From: Clostridia bacterium
Lineage (GTDB): Bacteria; Bacillota; Clostridia; Oscillospirales; CAG-272
Assembly (NCBI GenBank): GCA_017612655.1
Contig: JAGAFM010000153.1
Coordinates: 1 to 26,723, forward strand
DNA length: 26,723 nucleotides
Reading direction: 5' to 3'
A program made the position numbers and the translations under genes. This document shows, piece by piece, positions 15,423-24,517 of this stretch. Position 1 is the stretch's first letter, and every line of letters starts with the position of its first letter. Under the pieces are notes generated by a model. That model was not told the DNA's origin and made no database searches. It saw only the letters and a list, made by a program, of their open reading frames with translations.

Positions 15423-16385
15423 ATGAGAATTCTGTTTATGGGGACCCCGGAATTCGGGCGGGATATTCTTCAAGCCCTCCGGGAGGCCGCTTTCCCGCGT
15501 GACTGGGAGATTGTCGGCGCGATTTGTCAGCCGGACCGCCCGAAAGGAAGAGGATACCGGATGATTCCGCCTCCGGTCAAGGAATACGCCCTGGCGGAGG
15601 GCATCCCGGTGTTCCAGCCGGAAACCCTTCGGGACGAGGCGTTTGCCTCACTGATGCAGGATCTTTCCCCGGACCTGATTGTCGTGGCCGCCTTCGGCAA
15701 AATCCTTCCGAAGCCGGTTTTGGAAGCCCCAAAACTGGGCTGCATCAACGTTCACGGCTCCCTCCTTCCCGCATATCGGGGTGCGGCGCCGATTCAGCGG
15801 GCAATCATGGACGGATGCTCCGAGACCGGGGTTACCATCATGCATATGGCGGAGGGGCTCGATACCGGCGATATGATTTCGTCTGTACGGATTCCGATCG
15901 GCGAGAACGAATCGTTCGGTGAGCTGTCCGATAGAATGGGAAAGGAAGGCGGAGCTCTCCTGATTGCAACACTGGACGATCTGATTGCAGGCAGAGCGAA
16001 GAGAATCCCCCAGGATGAGGCTCTCTCCAGCTACGCTGCAAAGATCGAGAAGGACGACTGCAGACTGGATTTCTCCGGCTCTGCGCGCAGTCTTCATAAC
16101 AGAATTCGGGCGCTTTCCCCTTCCCCGCTTGCCCAGACAACCCTTGCCTCTTCCGACGGGGAGCGATCTCTGAAAATTGTGGCTTCCCGCGTTCAAGCCG
16201 AAACCTGCCCGGATGAAGTGCCCGGAACGGTGCTTTCCGCAAACGCAAAAGAAGGCTGCTTTACGGTCGCCTGCCGAACAGGGGTCCTTGCGGTGACCGA
16301 ACTGATTCCGGAAGGAAAAGGGAAGATGTCAGCATCCGATTTTATCCGGGGCAGAAAAATTGCTCCGGGAGACAGGCTTGGCTGA
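15423..16385 (+). CDS. fmt: Methionyl-tRNA formyltransferase
   Basis: The enzyme formylates Met-tRNA(fMet) with 10-formyltetrahydrofolate for translation initiation. The 320-residue product starts MRILFMGTPEFG and has the catalytic site INVHGSLLPAYRGAAPIQRAI with Asn109 and His111, and GLDTGD with Asp147, corresponding to the Asn-His-Asp triad of the family. A C-terminal OB-like domain (about 210-315) binds tRNA. The length is normal. The ATG follows CCGGAG. A perfect parS site stands six bases after its stop codon. Confidence 0.97.
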   Translation: MRILFMGTPEFGRDILQALREAAFPRDWEIVGAICQPDRPKGRGYRMIPPPVKEYALAEGIPVFQPETLRDEAFASLMQDLSPDLIVVAAFGKILPKPVLEAPKLGCINVHGSLLPAYRGAAPIQRAIMDGCSETGVTIMHMAEGLDTGDMISSVRIPIGENESFGELSDRMGKEGGALLIATLDDLIAGRAKRIPQDEALSSYAAKIEKDDCRLDFSGSARSLHNRIRALSPSPLAQTTLASSDGERSLKIVASRVQAETCPDEVPGTVLSANAKEGCFTVACRTGVLAVTELIPEGKGKMSASDFIRGRKIAPGDRLG

Positions 16386-16390
16386 CCCCG

Positions 16391-16408
16391 TTGTTTCACG
16401 TGAAACAA
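16391..16408. promoter_or_regulatory. parS centromere site (ParB binding site), copy 1
   Basis: A perfect 18-base palindrome, TTGTTTCACGTGAAACAA, contains the 16-base parS consensus TGTTTCACGTGAAACA (16392-16407). ParB/Spo0J loads here as a CTP-dependent clamp and recruits SMC for origin segregation. It lies in the 69-base gap between fmt and rsmB and touches no assigned coding sequence. An identical 18-base copy lies at 26608-26625. Confidence 0.93.
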
Positions 16409-16454
16409 TTTGGAGGGCGCACCGATTCAATCCGGAAGAAAGGAAACGGACCGC

Positions 16455-17786
16455 GTGACAGCTAGAGAGGCGGCGTTCGTATCGCTGCAGAAATATGAAA
16501 CCAGCGGAAAATACGTGAATATTGAAGCGGACACCGCCATTCGCCGAAACCGGCTGGAAGGGCCGGACCGCGCCCTTTACACCGCTCTGTTCTACGGGAC
16601 GGTGGAGAGGAAAATCACCCTGGATTACCGGATTGCGCAGCTTTCCTCCCGCCCGATCGACGAAATCGACCGCAATGTGAGAATAATACTCCGCATGAGT
16701 CTTTACCAGCTGATCTGGATGGACCGGATCCCTGCGTACGCCGTGCTTCAGGAGGCCGGCGATTTGTGCAGGAGATTTGCGGCGGACAGTGCGGTTGCGT
16801 TTGTCAACGGAATTCTTCGGGAATGGGAACGCAGGAAAGAGGCGCTTCCCCTTCCGGACGAGAAAACGGATTACATACGGTTTCTTTCGGTTTCCTATTC
16901 TTATCCGGAATGGATCTGCTCTCTTTGGTCTGAAGCCTACGGAAAAGCCAAAACCAAGAGGATTTTTGAGGCCTTTGACCAGTCTCCTCCCCTGACGCTT
17001 CGTGTGAACACGATGAAGGGGACGAAGGAGGATCTGCTGAAAAGGCTGCACGATCGGTCAGTCGGTGCGGGTCCCACCCTGTTTACACAGGACGGAATCC
17101 GGCTGACCTCTCATCTTCCGCCTGAAGCGGTTCCCGGGTTTGAAGAAGGCTGTTTTTTCGTTCAGGACGAGGCGTCTCAGCTTGCGGTAGAACTGCTGGA
17201 CCCCGCGGAAGGCGAACGCGTCCTGGATGCCTGCGCCTGCCCGGGCGGGAAGAGCTTTTCAGCGGCCATGCGGATGCGGAACCGCGGATCCGTTACCTGC
17301 TTCGATCTTCATGCCAACAAACTCAGCCTGATTCTCTCCGGTGCTGAGCGGCTCGGCCTTTCCATTCTGGACGTCAGAGAGCAGGATGGAACCGTCTTCG
17401 ATTCCACGCTGGAGCGTTCCTTTGACCGTGTGCTCTGCGATGTCCCCTGCTCAGGCCTCGGCGTATTGTCCAAAAAGCCTGATATCCGGTACAAGCGGGA
17501 GGATGAGATTCAGCGTCTTCCTGCGATTCAGCGGGCCATTCTTTCCGTCAATGCCCGGTATGTCCGTCCGGGCGGAACGCTTCTGTATTCCACCTGCACC
17601 TTGCACCGGAAGGAAAACGAGGAGAATATCATCGACTTTTTGTCGGAACACCCCGACTTTGAGCCGGTTCCGATAGAAATTCCCCGAAAGGGCATCCGGA
17701 AAGAGGACGGAATGCTGACTCTGTTTCCGGATGATTTTCCGGGTCTGGACGGTTTTTTCGTGGCCAAAATGCGCAGAATCCGGTAA
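16455..17786 (+). CDS. rsmB: 16S rRNA (cytosine-967-C5) methyltransferase RsmB
   Basis: The enzyme methylates C967 of 16S rRNA using S-adenosylmethionine. The 443-residue product has an N-terminal NusB-like RNA-binding domain (about 1-135, AREAAFVSLQKYE onward) and a C-terminal Rossmann methyltransferase domain with DACACPGGKS (from 258), DVPCSGLGVLSKKPDIRY (Cys332) and YSTCTLHRKENEEN (Cys381). The two cysteines are the family's release and nucleophile residues. GTG 16455 was chosen from alignment of VTAREAAF with the family and an AGAAAGGA site about 11 bases upstream; an in-frame TTG at 16410 would start at the edge of the parS site. It follows def-fmt as usual. Confidence 0.93.
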   Translation: MTAREAAFVSLQKYETSGKYVNIEADTAIRRNRLEGPDRALYTALFYGTVERKITLDYRIAQLSSRPIDEIDRNVRIILRMSLYQLIWMDRIPAYAVLQEAGDLCRRFAADSAVAFVNGILREWERRKEALPLPDEKTDYIRFLSVSYSYPEWICSLWSEAYGKAKTKRIFEAFDQSPPLTLRVNTMKGTKEDLLKRLHDRSVGAGPTLFTQDGIRLTSHLPPEAVPGFEEGCFFVQDEASQLAVELLDPAEGERVLDACACPGGKSFSAAMRMRNRGSVTCFDLHANKLSLILSGAERLGLSILDVREQDGTVFDSTLERSFDRVLCDVPCSGLGVLSKKPDIRYKREDEIQRLPAIQRAILSVNARYVRPGGTLLYSTCTLHRKENEENIIDFLSEHPDFEPVPIEIPRKGIRKEDGMLTLFPDDFPGLDGFFVAKMRRIR

Positions 17787-17834
17787 TTTGCTCTGTCCGG
17801 ACTGCTTCTGCGGTCCGCGAGAAGGAGAACTACG

Positions 17835-18989
17835 ATGGCAACTGCCTCTCAGCCCGTGCGGCCTGATCTGCTCTCGATGTTTCCCGAGGAACTGCTTCGG
17901 TATGTCAGGGAGGAACTGCAGGAACCGGGATATCGGGCAAAACAGATTTTTACCGCGCTGCAGCGGGGCTGCCTCCCGTCCGAGATGTCGACACTCCCGC
18001 TTTCGCTGCGGGACCGTCTGGAGAAACAGACGACGACGCCGTTCCCTCTAATCGAACAGCGCTACCAGTCCCGTTTTGACGGAACGGTGAAATATCTCTG
18101 GACACTTCAGGACGGTGAAAACGTCGAGTCCGTTTTTATGCGGTATCGGCACGGGAATACCCTCTGCGTTTCCACGCAGGCGGGGTGCCGTATGGGCTGC
18201 GCCTTCTGCGCCTCCACGCTCGGAGGCAGAGTTCGTGATCTGGAGGCGTCGGAAATCCTCGGGCAGGTCATCATGGCCCAGAAGGATCTGTATCAGACCG
18301 AAGGAGAAAATCCGAACAATCGGATCTCAGGTATCGTTCTGATGGGGATCGGAGAGCCTTTGGACAACTACGAGAACGTAATTCGGTTTCTCCGTCTGGT
18401 AAACAATCCCGACGGTCTTAACATCGGATATCGTCATATTTCCCTTTCCACCTGCGGTCTGGTCGACGGGATCCTTCGCCTCTCGGACGAAGATCTTCCC
18501 ATCACCCTTTCTGTTTCCCTGCACGCTTCCTCGGATGAACTGCGTTCCGAAATCATGCCGGTGAACAGAAAATGGGGCATTTCTTCCCTGCTTCAGGCGT
18601 CCCGTGCGTATTTTGAAAAGACCGGCAGGCGGGTTTCCTTTGAGTACGCGCTCATCGCAGGAAAAAACGACACCAAAGAAGAAGCAGATCGCCTTTGCGC
18701 AGTTCTGCGGCGGGAGCTGGGAACTGCCATGCCGATTCACGTGAACCTGATCCCTGTCAATCCGATTCGGGAAAGCAGTTTTTCCGCAACGGATCTCGTC
18801 CAAACGGAACGGTTTGCAGCCGCTCTGAAGGAACACGGGATCAATGCAACGGTCCGGAGAACGCTGGGCGCCGACATCAATGCATCCTGCGGCCAGTTGA
18901 GGAACCGGATCCATCAAGAGAAGGTCGTTTCCCCGAACTCCATGGGAGACGGCAGACCGGAGCATTACCGAAAGGAGTCATCTGAATGA
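17835..18989 (+). CDS. rlmN: Dual-specificity 23S rRNA/tRNA adenine-C2 methyltransferase RlmN
   Basis: This radical SAM enzyme methylates A2503 of 23S rRNA and A37 of some tRNAs at C2. The cluster motif CRMGCAFC gives Cys118, Cys122 and Cys125 of the 384-residue protein. GIGEPLDNYENV and SLHASSDELRSEIMPVNRKW are conserved, and the C-terminal ADINASCGQLR carries the catalytic cysteine. The ATG at 17835 follows AGAAGGAGAA. The stop overlaps the ATG of stp by four bases (ATGA). The length is slightly above the usual 345-370 residues. Confidence 0.96.
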   Translation: MATASQPVRPDLLSMFPEELLRYVREELQEPGYRAKQIFTALQRGCLPSEMSTLPLSLRDRLEKQTTTPFPLIEQRYQSRFDGTVKYLWTLQDGENVESVFMRYRHGNTLCVSTQAGCRMGCAFCASTLGGRVRDLEASEILGQVIMAQKDLYQTEGENPNNRISGIVLMGIGEPLDNYENVIRFLRLVNNPDGLNIGYRHISLSTCGLVDGILRLSDEDLPITLSVSLHASSDELRSEIMPVNRKWGISSLLQASRAYFEKTGRRVSFEYALIAGKNDTKEEADRLCAVLRRELGTAMPIHVNLIPVNPIRESSFSATDLVQTERFAAALKEHGINATVRRTLGADINASCGQLRNRIHQEKVVSPNSMGDGRPEHYRKESSE

Positions 18990-19822
18990 AGATTTTCGGC
19001 AGTACAGACATCGGAAAACGACGGAGAAAAAACGAAGACTGTTTCGCTGTCAAAGAGTACGGAGGGGTTTCCCTCGTCGTGGTCTGTGACGGTATGGGCG
19101 GGGCGAACGGCGGTACGGTCGCCAGTTCCGTGGCGGTGGAGCAGTTTACGGAATCCGTTGACGCCGCCTTCAGACGCGGAGCCCAGCTTCTGACGGAGGG
19201 TGATTGTGCCTCTCTGCTTGCTCATGCGGCCGCCGCTGCAAACGGGGCGGTTTACCGAAAGGCCGCCAAAGACGAAACGCTCCAGGGAATGGGAACCACC
19301 CTGGTGGCGGCTCTCTTCACGGAACGGACCATGTATGTCGCAAACGTCGGAGACAGCAGGCTTTATCTGATGTCGCAGGGACGGCTCCGTCAAATTACCA
19401 GAGATCACTCACTTGTCCAGTATATGATCGATTCAGGCAAGCTGACCCCCGAAGAGGCAAAGGACTATCCGAACCGGAACATCATAACAAGGGCAATCGG
19501 AATCGAGCGGATCGTTGACGTGGATATACTCTCCGTCGAACTGTTTCCCCCGGAAGATTCTCTGATTCTTTTATGCTCGGACGGCCTGAGCAGCTACGTC
19601 AGCGACGAAACCATAGAAACCATTCTCCAGGACGGTCTTCGGACGGAACCTTTTGACGGAGATTCCACGGTCGGAGCCCTGATTGACGCGGCTAATGATG
19701 CCGGAGGGATGGACAACGTGACTGCGGTTCTGATTCGTCCGGAATGGGACGGGAGTTCGGAAAAAGCAGCAGCGAATCTCCAGGCCCAGGAAAACCACGC
19801 ACCACCTTTGACGGATGTGTAA
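18986..19822 (+). CDS. stp: PP2C-type serine/threonine protein phosphatase (Stp/PrpC)
   Basis: The 278-residue, Mn/Mg-dependent phosphatase removes phosphate from PrkC and its substrates. All the metal and phosphate motifs of the family are visible: RRRKNEDCF (12-20), VVCDGMGGANGG (32-43, Asp35), GMGTTLVAALF, NVGDSRLYLM, RDHSLVQ, LLCSDGLSSYV and GGMDNVTAVLI. It is about 25-30 residues longer than Bacillus PrpC, with the excess in a low-complexity C-terminus after PEWDG. It overlaps rlmN by four bases and precedes prkC, the standard kinase-phosphatase pair. Its stop codon lies inside a perfect palindrome (19816-19831). Confidence 0.95.
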   Translation: MKIFGSTDIGKRRRKNEDCFAVKEYGGVSLVVVCDGMGGANGGTVASSVAVEQFTESVDAAFRRGAQLLTEGDCASLLAHAAAAANGAVYRKAAKDETLQGMGTTLVAALFTERTMYVANVGDSRLYLMSQGRLRQITRDHSLVQYMIDSGKLTPEEAKDYPNRNIITRAIGIERIVDVDILSVELFPPEDSLILLCSDGLSSYVSDETIETILQDGLRTEPFDGDSTVGALIDAANDAGGMDNVTAVLIRPEWDGSSEKAAANLQAQENHAPPLTDV

Positions 19823-19831
19823 CGTTACACA
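19816..19831. promoter_or_regulatory. Perfect 16-bp palindrome, possible operator upstream of prkC
   Basis: TGTGTAACGTTACACA is perfectly symmetric, covers the stp stop codon TAA (19820-19822) and ends 68 bases before the prkC ATG. Symmetry of this size suits a dimeric helix-turn-helix regulator. No specific regulator family was identified, and no promoter hexamers were assigned nearby. Confidence 0.45.
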
Positions 19832-19899
19832 CCTTGAGTTGAAACGCCAGAACGGAGAAGGAACACCCTCTCATCAGAGAATGGTGAATTAGGAGTCAA

Positions 19900-21699
19900 A
19901 TGGATAACTTTGATAAATATATCGGTCAGGTTCTGGACCGGCGATATCTTCTGAAAAAAATAGTCGGAATGGGCGGAATGGCGGTCGTTTTCGAAGCGTA
20001 CGACCAGCTGATGAACCGGACGGTCGCTGTAAAACTGCTGCGGGACGAGATTAACAATGACGAACAGTCCGTCAAACGGTTCATTAACGAATCCCGGGCC
20101 GTTTCCATGCTGAACCACAGCAATATCGTGAACATCTACGATGTTTCCGTCAGGGACGATCTGAAATACATCGTGATGGAGTACATTCACGGGATTCCGC
20201 TGAAGAGCTATATGTCTCACAAGGGCGTAATCGCGTGGAAAGAAGCGCTTGCCTATACCGAACAGATCCTGCGCGCCCTGTCCCATGCCCATTCGAAGGG
20301 GATTATCCACCGCGACATCAAGCCCCAGAATATTCTCCTCCTGAAGAACGGAGTCATTAAGGTCGCGGATTTCGGAATCGCGAAACTCCCGAACACGGAG
20401 ACCGTTACGATGACGGACAAAGCCATCGGAACCGTCTATTACATCTCTCCGGAGCAGGCGAGCGGAAAGCCGATTGACTGCCGGAGCGACCTTTATTCGC
20501 TCGGGGCGATGCTCTATGAGATGATTACGGGACAGCTTCCGTTCTATGCGGACAGTCCGGTTTCGGTCGCCCTGATGCAGGTGAAAGATGAACCGATTCC
20601 CCCGACGGAACTGAATCCCTCTCTGCCCCGGGGGCTGGAACAGATTATCCAGCGCGCCATGGAAAAGAACCCGGAGGAGCGGTATCAGTCTGCGGAAGAC
20701 ATGCTGCAGGCGGTTCAGACGCTGCGGGCTCATCCGGACAAGATCTTTCCTCCCTACAAGCAGACAAAGGAGACGCCGTCCGGGTCAAAAGGAACGAAAG
20801 ACGGACAGCAGGGCGAGGGAAACACCGGGCGGAGCGGAAGAAAAACAGGCAGATGGAGAGGCGGACACGCTATGCTTCCCGTCATCGCCGGAATAGCCGT
20901 TGCCTTTGTTATCGCGGGCGGCGCCGCGATGTTCTACCTGATGACGAGACTGATTGAGGCAGAGCAGGAATCGGATTATGCAACCATAAAGATCGACAGC
21001 TTTGTCGGGATGAGCTATACGGATTCCATTTCCGACCGGATGGAAAACGGGATCTACTATGAGATCGAGACCGATGCGGTTTACGACGCGAACGTTCCGG
21101 CAGGGACCGTGATTTCTCAGGATCCTTCCGCGGGAGAGACCCGGAAGGTCAGCCTGCAGAACGGACAGATGTGCAAAGTGCTTCTGACCATTTCAAAGGG
21201 GGCGGAAACCTTTGTTCTTCCGGATCTTACCATCCGTGAATACCGGGAGGTAAAACTCCTTCTGGAGCGGATGGGAATGAAGTGCGAAATCATTGAGGAC
21301 TACAATGACACCATCCTGGAAGGGTATGTGGTTTCCACGGAACCTGCGGCGTCCGAAACCGTAACCTCGGGGGATACCATACGGCTTTATGTGTCCAAGG
21401 GACAGATGATCACCTATGTTGAGGTCCCGGACTGCCTAGGAAAATCCCGTGAGGAAGCGATCAATCTGCTGATTTCGGCGGATCTGGCCCTTGGCAAGGT
21501 CAATTACGTGAAATCGGACCGGGAAATGGGAATCGTTCTGGCGCAATCCAAGCCCCAGGGCACCTCGGTTCCCCGTTCCTCCACCAAAATCGATCTGACC
21601 GTGTCAGGCGGACCGACTTACGGCGAAGAAACCGATACCGATACAGGAGAAGAGACCGACACGGTGCAGCTCCCCGAGACGGAGGCAAACGGCTCATGA
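19900..21699 (+). CDS. prkC: PASTA-domain serine/threonine protein kinase (PrkC/Stk1)
   Basis: This 599-residue membrane kinase senses cell-wall muropeptides or lipid II and controls growth and, in spore formers, germination. The Hanks-type kinase domain spans about 12-275: glycine loop GMGGMAVV (23-30), Lys45 in VAVK, HRDIKPQN (137-144), DFG (157-159), and GTVYYISPEQA in the activation segment. A basic linker with many Ser/Thr/Gly residues (about 285-323) precedes one membrane helix (about 325-348). Three extracellular PASTA units follow (about 362-432, 433-501, 502-573), with VPDCLGKSREEAINLL the clearest. The tail is rich in Thr, Glu and Asp. The ATG follows AGGAG. The end overlaps rsgA as ATGA. 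Confidence 0.96.
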   Translation: MDNFDKYIGQVLDRRYLLKKIVGMGGMAVVFEAYDQLMNRTVAVKLLRDEINNDEQSVKRFINESRAVSMLNHSNIVNIYDVSVRDDLKYIVMEYIHGIPLKSYMSHKGVIAWKEALAYTEQILRALSHAHSKGIIHRDIKPQNILLLKNGVIKVADFGIAKLPNTETVTMTDKAIGTVYYISPEQASGKPIDCRSDLYSLGAMLYEMITGQLPFYADSPVSVALMQVKDEPIPPTELNPSLPRGLEQIIQRAMEKNPEERYQSAEDMLQAVQTLRAHPDKIFPPYKQTKETPSGSKGTKDGQQGEGNTGRSGRKTGRWRGGHAMLPVIAGIAVAFVIAGGAAMFYLMTRLIEAEQESDYATIKIDSFVGMSYTDSISDRMENGIYYEIETDAVYDANVPAGTVISQDPSAGETRKVSLQNGQMCKVLLTISKGAETFVLPDLTIREYREVKLLLERMGMKCEIIEDYNDTILEGYVVSTEPAASETVTSGDTIRLYVSKGQMITYVEVPDCLGKSREEAINLLISADLALGKVNYVKSDREMGIVLAQSKPQGTSVPRSSTKIDLTVSGGPTYGEETDTDTGEETDTVQLPETEANGS

Positions 21700-22622
21700 C
21701 CGTTTCCGCAAGGGAGGGAAGGCTGATTTCCGGCATCGGCGGAAGATATCAGGTTCGTTTTCCCTCCGGGGAAACGGTGTTCTGCCCGGCGCGCGGGGTC
21801 TTCAGGCATGCGGGCATTACCCCTGTGGTCGGAGACCGGGTCCTGATTCGGCTGGACGGGGAATCCCCCGAGGCGGCAATGATTACGGAGATCCTGCCGC
21901 GGGACAACGTGCTGATCCGCCCGCCTGTTGCGAACGTCTCTCTCATGGTCGTTCTGACGGCGGTTCGCGACCCGGAGCCTTCGCTCCTGCTGCTTGACGA
22001 GATCCTTTCCGTCCTGGAAAATGCGAGCATTCCTTCCGCAATTGCCGTGACCAAAGCGGATCTTGACCGTGTTCGGGCGGAGAAACTGAAAACCAAATAT
22101 CAAAAGTGCGGGTATCCGGTGTATGTTACCAGCGACCGCGGAGACTCGGAGGAATCTCAGCTTCATGATGAGGCGCTCCGTGTTCTGAAAGCGGGAGGGA
22201 CGGTTGCTCTGTGCGGGGTTTCAGGGGTAGGAAAATCCTCTCTGTGCAACCGTTTGTTTCCGGGACTGGACCTGGAAACGGGCGAATTGAGCCGCAGGAT
22301 TGCCCGCGGACGTCATACGACCCGGGCGGTTTCTCTGTATCCGTTTGAAAGTGGATACCTTACGGACACCCCGGGCTTTTCCTCGCTTGATTTTGAACAC
22401 TTTGACTTTTTTGATCTGGCGGAGCTCCCCTCTTCATTCCGGGAGTTTGAACCGCTCCTCGGGAACTGCAGATACAAAAAATGCACCCATACACGGGAAG
22501 AGGGGTGCGCAATTCTTTCCGCTGTGGCGGAAAAACGGATTCCGCGTTCCCGTCATGACAGCTATTTGACCTTGTACGGGATTCTCAAGAAAAAGCCCGT
22601 CTGGGAAAAAAACGAACGGTAA
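21696..22622 (+). CDS. rsgA: Small ribosomal subunit biogenesis GTPase RsgA
   Basis: RsgA checks late 30S subunit maturation. The 308-residue protein has an OB-fold N-terminus (GRYQVRFPSG), a circularly permuted GTPase domain with TKAD (G4) before GVSGVGKS (G1, 174-181), then DTPGF (G3), and a C-terminal zinc finger with Cys258, Cys263, His265 and Cys271 (CTHTREEGC). The length and motif order are typical. It overlaps prkC by four bases. In many Bacillota rpe and a thiamine pyrophosphokinase gene follow; here lepA follows instead. Confidence 0.96.
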   Translation: MTVSAREGRLISGIGGRYQVRFPSGETVFCPARGVFRHAGITPVVGDRVLIRLDGESPEAAMITEILPRDNVLIRPPVANVSLMVVLTAVRDPEPSLLLLDEILSVLENASIPSAIAVTKADLDRVRAEKLKTKYQKCGYPVYVTSDRGDSEESQLHDEALRVLKAGGTVALCGVSGVGKSSLCNRLFPGLDLETGELSRRIARGRHTTRAVSLYPFESGYLTDTPGFSSLDFEHFDFFDLAELPSSFREFEPLLGNCRYKKCTHTREEGCAILSAVAEKRIPRSRHDSYLTLYGILKKKPVWEKNER

Positions 22623-22683
22623 CATGGTCTGTCTGCCGGCCGGTGAACGGGCGGCTTCAGACGGAAAGGCACGGATTATCAGA

Positions 22684-24495
22684 ATGCAGGACCAGTCCCA
22701 TATCAGAAATTTCAGCATTATTGCGCATATCGATCACGGAAAATCGACACTCGCGGACCGTATCCTGGAGAGGACGCACGCGGTTGCCGAACGCGATCTG
22801 GACAATCAGATGCTGGACAATATGGACATCGAACGGGAAAGGGGCATTACTATCAAGGCCCGTGCGGTCCATCTTACCTACCGTGCCCAGAACGGGGAAG
22901 AATACTATTTCAATCTGATCGATACCCCTGGACACGTGGATTTCAACTATGAAGTGTCCCGCTCCCTGAAAGCCTGTGAAGGCGCGATTCTGATCGTCGA
23001 CGCCACGCAGGGAGTAGAGGCCCAGACCCTCGGCAATGCCTACCTCGCAATTGACAACAATCTGGAGGTTCTCCCCGTAATCAACAAGATCGATCTTCCG
23101 TCCGCCGATGTCCCGAAAACGCAGTCGGAAATCGAGGATATCATTGGGATCCCCGCTGAGGGGTGTCCCGCCGTGTCCGCCAAAACGGGAAAGAACATCG
23201 ATGAGGTTTTGGAGCACATTGTGTCCGATATCCCGGCTCCGTCCGGAGATCCGGATGCCCCGCTGAAGGCGCTGATCTTTGATTCGTACTATGATCCCTA
23301 TCTCGGTGTTGTCGTGAATCTGCGCGTATTTGACGGCGTTCTTCGCACCGGAATGCGAATTCGTCTGATGAGTACCGGCGCGGTGTTCGATGTTGTCGGG
23401 ATCGGGACCATGGAACCGTTCGGACTGAAGGAAACCGGGATTCTGTCCGCGGGAGATGTCGGCTATCTGACGGCTTCCATCAAGAGCGTTTCCGAAACCA
23501 GAGTCGGAGACACGGTGACCACGGCGGAAGGGGGCGCGGATCAACCGCTTCCTGGCTTCAAGCAGATTCAGCCGATGGTCTACTCCGGCATTTACCCGGC
23601 TGACAGCGCACGTTATCCGGAACTGCGCGAGGCTCTCGAAAAACTGAGGCTGAACGATGCCTCCCTGACGTTTGAGCCGGAAACGTCTGCCGCTCTCGGG
23701 TTCGGATTCCGCTGCGGATTCCTGGGCCTGCTCCACATGGAAATCATAGAGGAAAGGCTGGAGAGGGAATTCAACCTGGACCTGATTACGACGGTTCCCA
23801 GCGTCATCTATAAAATCCGCTGGAAGAACGGGGACGTCACTTACATCGACAATCCGCAGGAATTCCCTACCCCGGATGCCATGGAGGCGGCCGAGGAACC
23901 GATTGTCAAAGCGAACATTATTCTTCCCTCCGAATACATCGGGAGCATCATGCAGCTGTGTCAGGAGCGACGGGGAGAATATCTCGATATGAAATACCTG
24001 GAGGGAGACCGGGTGGAACTTCATTACCGGCTTCCCCTCAACGAAATCATCTACGATTTCTTCGATGCCATGAAAAGCCGCTCCCGTGGTTATGCCTCGC
24101 TGGATTACGAGCTGCAGGGGTACGAGGAAAGCAAACTGGTCAAACTGGATATCCTTCTGAACGGAGATCTGGTTGACGCCCTTTCGTTTATCGTCTTCTC
24201 GGACAATGCATACGAACGGGCTAGAAAAATAGTGGAAAAACTGCGGGACAATATCCCCCGCCAGCTGTTTGAGATTCCTGTGCAGGCGGCTATCTGCGGG
24301 AAAATCATTGCAAGAGAAACGGTGCGGGCACTCAGAAAAGACGTGCTGGCCAAGTGTTACGGAGGAGACATTACGCGTAAGAAGAAACTGCTGGAGAAGC
24401 AGAAAGAAGGAAAGAAGCGCATGAGGAGATTCGGAACGGTCGAGGTGCCGCCCGAGGCCTTTATGGCGGTTCTGAAACTGAACGATGAGTCGTAA
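22684..24495 (+). CDS. lepA: Elongation factor 4 (LepA)
   Basis: LepA is a ribosome-binding translational GTPase involved in translocation and initiation quality. The 603-residue product has G1 AHIDHGKST (14-22), DTPGH (G3), NKID (G4), domain II with GDVGYLTASIKSV, the EF-G-like domains, and the LepA-specific C-terminal domain ending RRFGTVEVPPEAFMAVLKL. The length matches the family (about 600). ATG 22684 was chosen because MQDQSHIRNFSIIAHIDHGKS aligns with LepA starts, but the nearest purine-rich site (AAAGG) is about 15 bases away; ATG 22624, directly after the rsgA stop, would add 20 unrelated residues and has no site either. hemW follows after 22 bases. Confidence 0.95.
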   Translation: MQDQSHIRNFSIIAHIDHGKSTLADRILERTHAVAERDLDNQMLDNMDIERERGITIKARAVHLTYRAQNGEEYYFNLIDTPGHVDFNYEVSRSLKACEGAILIVDATQGVEAQTLGNAYLAIDNNLEVLPVINKIDLPSADVPKTQSEIEDIIGIPAEGCPAVSAKTGKNIDEVLEHIVSDIPAPSGDPDAPLKALIFDSYYDPYLGVVVNLRVFDGVLRTGMRIRLMSTGAVFDVVGIGTMEPFGLKETGILSAGDVGYLTASIKSVSETRVGDTVTTAEGGADQPLPGFKQIQPMVYSGIYPADSARYPELREALEKLRLNDASLTFEPETSAALGFGFRCGFLGLLHMEIIEERLEREFNLDLITTVPSVIYKIRWKNGDVTYIDNPQEFPTPDAMEAAEEPIVKANIILPSEYIGSIMQLCQERRGEYLDMKYLEGDRVELHYRLPLNEIIYDFFDAMKSRSRGYASLDYELQGYEESKLVKLDILLNGDLVDALSFIVFSDNAYERARKIVEKLRDNIPRQLFEIPVQAAICGKIIARETVRALRKDVLAKCYGGDITRKKKLLEKQKEGKKRMRRFGTVEVPPEAFMAVLKLNDES

Positions 24496-24517
24496 CGCGA
24501 GCGAGAAAGGATTAGGT

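Noticed and set aside
16410..16454. TTG 16410 as the start of rsmB
   Set aside because: It would begin at the edge of the parS site with no ribosome binding site upstream, and the added 15 residues are not part of the family's N-terminus; GTG 16455 fits better.
18734..18749. CGATTCACGTGAACCT inside rlmN as a third parS site
   Set aside because: It shares the central CACGTG but matches the 16-base parS consensus at only 12 positions, and it encodes the conserved RlmN stretch MPIHVNLIPVNP, which explains the sequence.
22657..24024. A 455-codon open frame on the minus strand inside lepA
   Set aside because: LepA is intact on the other strand and this frame has the composition of a shadow frame.
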